From G021776435 sp046756245 (lineage in GTDB: Bacteria > Pseudomonadota > Alphaproteobacteria > Caulobacterales > Parvularculaceae), in NCBI GenBank assembly GCA_046756245.1, contig JBHHVZ010000105.1, positions 1-9,228 on the forward strand: 9,228 nt of DNA, in the 5' to 3' direction. Of the stretch, positions 7,242-9,228 are shown piece by piece. Numbering within the stretch: position 1 is the stretch's first letter; every line of letters begins with the position of its first letter. The translations under genes and the position numbers were made by a program. Under the pieces are notes generated by a model. That model made no database searches, was not told where the DNA came from, and worked only from the letters and a program-made list of their open reading frames with translations.

Positions 7242-7754
7242 GGGGTCACCCTGGTCGCTCGGCTTGCTCACGCCCGAGACGCGCCGAATCACGCGCACTG
7301 CAGGGACAGGTCCGAGCCCGTACTGCCCCCGCCGAAGGCAAACAACCAATTCTCGTGCCATGGCGGGCTTAAGGCCCTGAACGCCGGAAGACTGTCGCCG
7401 CGCCGCGGGAAACGGCGCTATTGCTGGCGGCCAGGCGGTAGGCGAGGCCATGCGCTGAAGCTGCGGCGCACAACCGCCGGGCGTTTTCCCGCCGCCGCAC
7501 GGCTCCGCAGGCAATCTGTGCCGGGGCGGCACAGTTATCCCCGCAAGAGCCGCCGCATCTGGCTTTCACCTACCCAATTCGCGCGGGCCATGCTAAATGA
7601 ATCGTCCAAGCGGCCGGACGTCGGGGCGGTCGCTGGCCAGTGGCGCTGGCGAAGGTGGGGCTTACCGGACGCTTTCTCCAGCGGCGACCGCAGGGCGCTC
7701 CAGGGGTGTAGTGCGGGTTGAAGGTAGGCGTGACGAGGGGATCGGGTTGCCGCC
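7242..7754. other. 513-nt intergenic region between divergent genes
   Basis: I find no convincing coding sequence, tRNA, or known structured RNA here. Open frames on both strands are rich in Arg, Ala and Gly in shadow-like fashion and show no domain. The region should hold the promoters for the leftward PEP-CTERM gene and the rightward lysozyme gene. GCTAAAT at 7592-7598 resembles part of the alphaproteobacterial -10 box, but no -35 stands out at the right distance. A perfect palindrome lies at 7516-7534. A sequence TTATCCCCG follows it (7535-7543) and matches the DnaA box in seven of nine positions, which is weak on its own. Confidence 0.5.
7516..7534. repeat. Perfect 7-bp inverted repeat with 5-nt loop
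   Basis: CTGTGCC (7516-7522), GGGGC loop, then GGCACAG (7528-7534). The symmetry suits a dimeric repressor operator or a small RNA hairpin. No T run follows in either direction, so it is not an intrinsic terminator. It lies about 220 nt upstream of the lysozyme start and about 275 nt upstream of the leftward ORF. Confidence 0.5.
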
Positions 7755-8726
7755 ATGAAAACGGGAGAGACCGGTCTAAATCTCATCAAGGGCTATGAGG
7801 GCCTTCGCTTGTCGGCCCATTACGCGCCAAGCGAGCAGTGGACTGTCGGTTATGGCCATAGCGCCACCGCCCGGCATGGCATGAGCGTCACCGAGGGCGA
7901 CGCCGAACGTCTGCTCAAAGAGGATGTGACGCCGATCGAGAAGCTGCTCGCCGATACTGTCCGCGCGCCGCTCAATCAAAACGAGCATGACGCGCTGGTC
8001 TCGCTGATTTTCAATATCGGCGAAAACAATTGGCGCCGCTCGTCGGTGCTGCGCAAACTGAACGAAGGCGACAAGCTCGCCGCCGCACGCGCCTTTGAAA
8101 TGTGGACCAAAGCGCGCGTTAACAATGAACTCGTTACGCTTGACGGGTTGGTGCGCCGGCGGGCGGCGGAAAAATCGCTGTTTCTGATGCCGACGGACGC
8201 ATCGCTTGTTGTTCCGACCTCCGATGTCTGCCCTGCGCCGGAATGCGAGCCGGATTTTGTTTCCGACCGCGAACTGACGGCGACGCCGCTCGTCGACTTT
8301 GACGCCATGCGCAAGGAAGAAGCTGAAGACCTGTCGCCGGAGGAGAAAGCGGCGCGCGCCCGCGCGCTCTTCGCCGCAACGCAGGCGCTGTCAGGCGATC
8401 CCACTAAGATGATCATCTCCAAGGCCGAAGAACACGCCGATATGGGCGTGACCATCGGCGCCATTCTCGCCGGAATGCTGGCGTTCGCGCTGACCGGACT
8501 CGGCGCCGTCCTTCTGATCGGGCAGGAGTTCCCGGGTCTCGCGGACGCAATGGGCCTGAGCTATGACCGCTTCACCACGCTATTCGAAAATCTGCCCATG
8601 TGGCTCGCGGCGATCGGCGCGGCCATGTGCTATTTCATACTGTACATTCTCGTGAAGCGTACTGCGCGCCACGACCTCAAGCGCCAGCGTGCGCGCGAGG
8701 TCGCGCGTCTTCGCATCGCCGAATAA
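7755..8726 (+). CDS. GH24 (T4-type) lysozyme domain with C-terminal transmembrane pair
   Basis: This encodes 323 residues. Residues 1-145 form a phage-type lysozyme domain (glycoside hydrolase 24, cleaving the MurNAc-GlcNAc bond of peptidoglycan). Visible are KGYEGLRL with Glu15, TVGYGH with Thr30, LNQNEHDALVSLIFNIG (73-89) and the closing GLVRRRAAE (131-139). Aligned to T4 lysozyme (E11, D20, T26), Glu and Thr are kept at the right spacing but the Asp position is Ala24. An acidic linker (about 147-225) follows, then two hydrophobic helices (about 231-256 and 281-300) and a strongly basic tail (301-320). No N-terminal signal peptide is present. It could be a domesticated endolysin, perhaps fused to a holin-like module, or a wall-remodelling enzyme. 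The start fits the family's usual N-terminus (MKTGETGLNLIKGYEG); the Shine-Dalgarno is weak. Confidence 0.88.
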   Translation: MKTGETGLNLIKGYEGLRLSAHYAPSEQWTVGYGHSATARHGMSVTEGDAERLLKEDVTPIEKLLADTVRAPLNQNEHDALVSLIFNIGENNWRRSSVLRKLNEGDKLAAARAFEMWTKARVNNELVTLDGLVRRRAAEKSLFLMPTDASLVVPTSDVCPAPECEPDFVSDRELTATPLVDFDAMRKEEAEDLSPEEKAARARALFAATQALSGDPTKMIISKAEEHADMGVTIGAILAGMLAFALTGLGAVLLIGQEFPGLADAMGLSYDRFTTLFENLPMWLAAIGAAMCYFILYILVKRTARHDLKRQRAREVARLRIAE

Positions 8727-8749
8727 TTCTTGGATGCAGCTCGGTTGGA

Positions 8750-9181
8750 ATGACGATCCATCTCGTCAAGCTTTGCGTCGGCGCTGACAGGGTCGAAGAT
8801 CTCGACGCCTGGATCGAAAAACGCGTATCGGCCAACCGGCGCGCCGGGCGCGGCGCAGTGCACGACCATGTCACGCGGATGACGCCGCGCCGCGTCGACG
8901 AGCTTCTCGATGGCGGCTCGCTCTACTGGGTCATCAAGGGCGTCATCCTCGCCCGCCAGCGCATTGTCGGATTCGAGCCGGTAACGGGCGCTGACGGGAT
9001 AGGGCGCTGCGCCATTCTGTTTGAACCGCCGCTTATCCATACGGAAGCGCAGCCGCGGCGCGCCTTTCAAGGCTGGCGTTATTTAAAGCCCGAAGACGCG
9101 CCTGCCGACCTTGACCGGCGCCGCGCCGGCGAGACGCCGCCGGCGCTGCGCGCCAAGCTCGCCAAGCTGGGACTGCTCTAG
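8750..9181 (+). CDS. DUF1489 family protein
   Basis: This 143-residue soluble protein has no known function. It begins MTIHLVKLCVGADRVEDLDAWI and contains HVTRMTPRRVDELLDGGSLYWVIKG and the C-terminal RAFQGWRYLKPEDAPADL, all of which match the conserved layout of DUF1489 in alphaproteobacteria, where it is usually about 140 residues. The ATG at 8750 is chosen because the protein then starts where the family does; the frame stays open back to 8600 but that part overlaps the lysozyme gene. It starts 23 nt after the lysozyme stop, so the two are probably cotranscribed by position. No terminator is visible after it. Confidence 0.9.
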   Translation: MTIHLVKLCVGADRVEDLDAWIEKRVSANRRAGRGAVHDHVTRMTPRRVDELLDGGSLYWVIKGVILARQRIVGFEPVTGADGIGRCAILFEPPLIHTEAQPRRAFQGWRYLKPEDAPADLDRRRAGETPPALRAKLAKLGLL

Positions 9182-9228
9182 CAGGCTGCTGAAAAAGTCT
9201 CAACGCGGGGCGCGAATTGTGATTCTCT
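9182..9228. mobile_element. Possible end of an insertion sequence (terminal inverted repeat)
   Basis: Directly after the DUF1489 stop comes CAGGCTGCTGAAAAAGTCTC and then 27 more nt to the window edge. The GGCTG(C/T)TGAAAAA(G/C)TC pattern is common at the tips of several IS groups, for example IS1182-like and IS5-like elements. The transposase would lie beyond the window, so family and even presence are unproven. The exact boundary is unknown. Confidence 0.45.

Noticed and set aside
7242..7532. Upstream extension of the small leftward ORF to 7532
   Set aside because: The extra residues look non-coding, whereas the ATG at 7241 has a GGGTGA upstream and starts just before a hydrophobic helix.
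7535..7543. DnaA box next to the palindrome
   Set aside because: TTATCCCCG matches only seven of nine positions, it is single, and no AT-rich unwinding region or origin genes are nearby.
6978..7721. 247-residue plus-strand open frame across the spacer
   Set aside because: Composition is Arg/Gly/Ala-rich without any domain, it has no good ribosome binding site, and it runs antisense to the better-supported leftward ORFs.
7242..7754. tRNA, RNase P RNA, SRP RNA or tmRNA in the spacer
   Set aside because: No T-loop GTTCRA-type motif or other conserved core sequence of these RNAs could be found on either strand.

Overview
The window looks like chromosomal DNA of a high-G+C alphaproteobacterium. 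The strongest reason is the gene order nuoM-nuoN-birA-coaX-rnj-DUF1467, which is a known alphaproteobacterial arrangement, followed later by a DUF1489 gene, a family largely confined to that class. A gene with a PEP-CTERM sorting signal suggests a lineage that has an exosortase. A Parvularculales-like or similar marine/aquatic group is possible, but I cannot prove that from sequence alone.

Left part (1-6606, all + strand): the last 27 codons of nuoM, complete nuoN (both complex I membrane subunits), a short BirA without a DNA-binding domain, type III pantothenate kinase CoaX, ribonuclease J, a two-helix DUF1467 membrane protein, and the Mg2+ channel/transporter MgtE. Start and stop codons overlap by 1-4 nt at nuoM/nuoN, coaX/rnj and rnj/DUF1467, and birA starts 3 nt after nuoN, so most of this block reads as one translationally coupled operon. 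There is a short gap with a possible promoter before coaX and an 89-nt gap before mgtE. The theme is housekeeping: respiration, biotin and CoA cofactors, RNA turnover and Mg2+ homeostasis.

Middle part (6605-7241, - strand): a convergent gene that appears split by a -1 frameshift. The upstream piece (7241-7029) encodes 70 residues with an N-terminal hydrophobic helix. The downstream piece encodes a Pro/Asp-rich stretch ending in a canonical VPEP + helix + basic tail PEP-CTERM signal. They meet at a T5 run placed exactly at the upstream stop codon. A clean intrinsic terminator for this gene overlaps the mgtE stop codon.

Spacer (7242-7754): about 510 nt without a convincing gene, containing a perfect 7+5+7 palindrome.

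Right part (7755-9181, + strand): a GH24 (T4-type) lysozyme domain fused to an acidic linker and two C-terminal transmembrane helices, then a DUF1489 gene. The last 47 nt resemble the terminal inverted repeat of an insertion sequence whose body lies beyond the window.

Most notable are the split PEP-CTERM gene and the membrane-anchored lysozyme, which resembles an endolysin joined to a holin-like tail and lacks the usual catalytic Asp.
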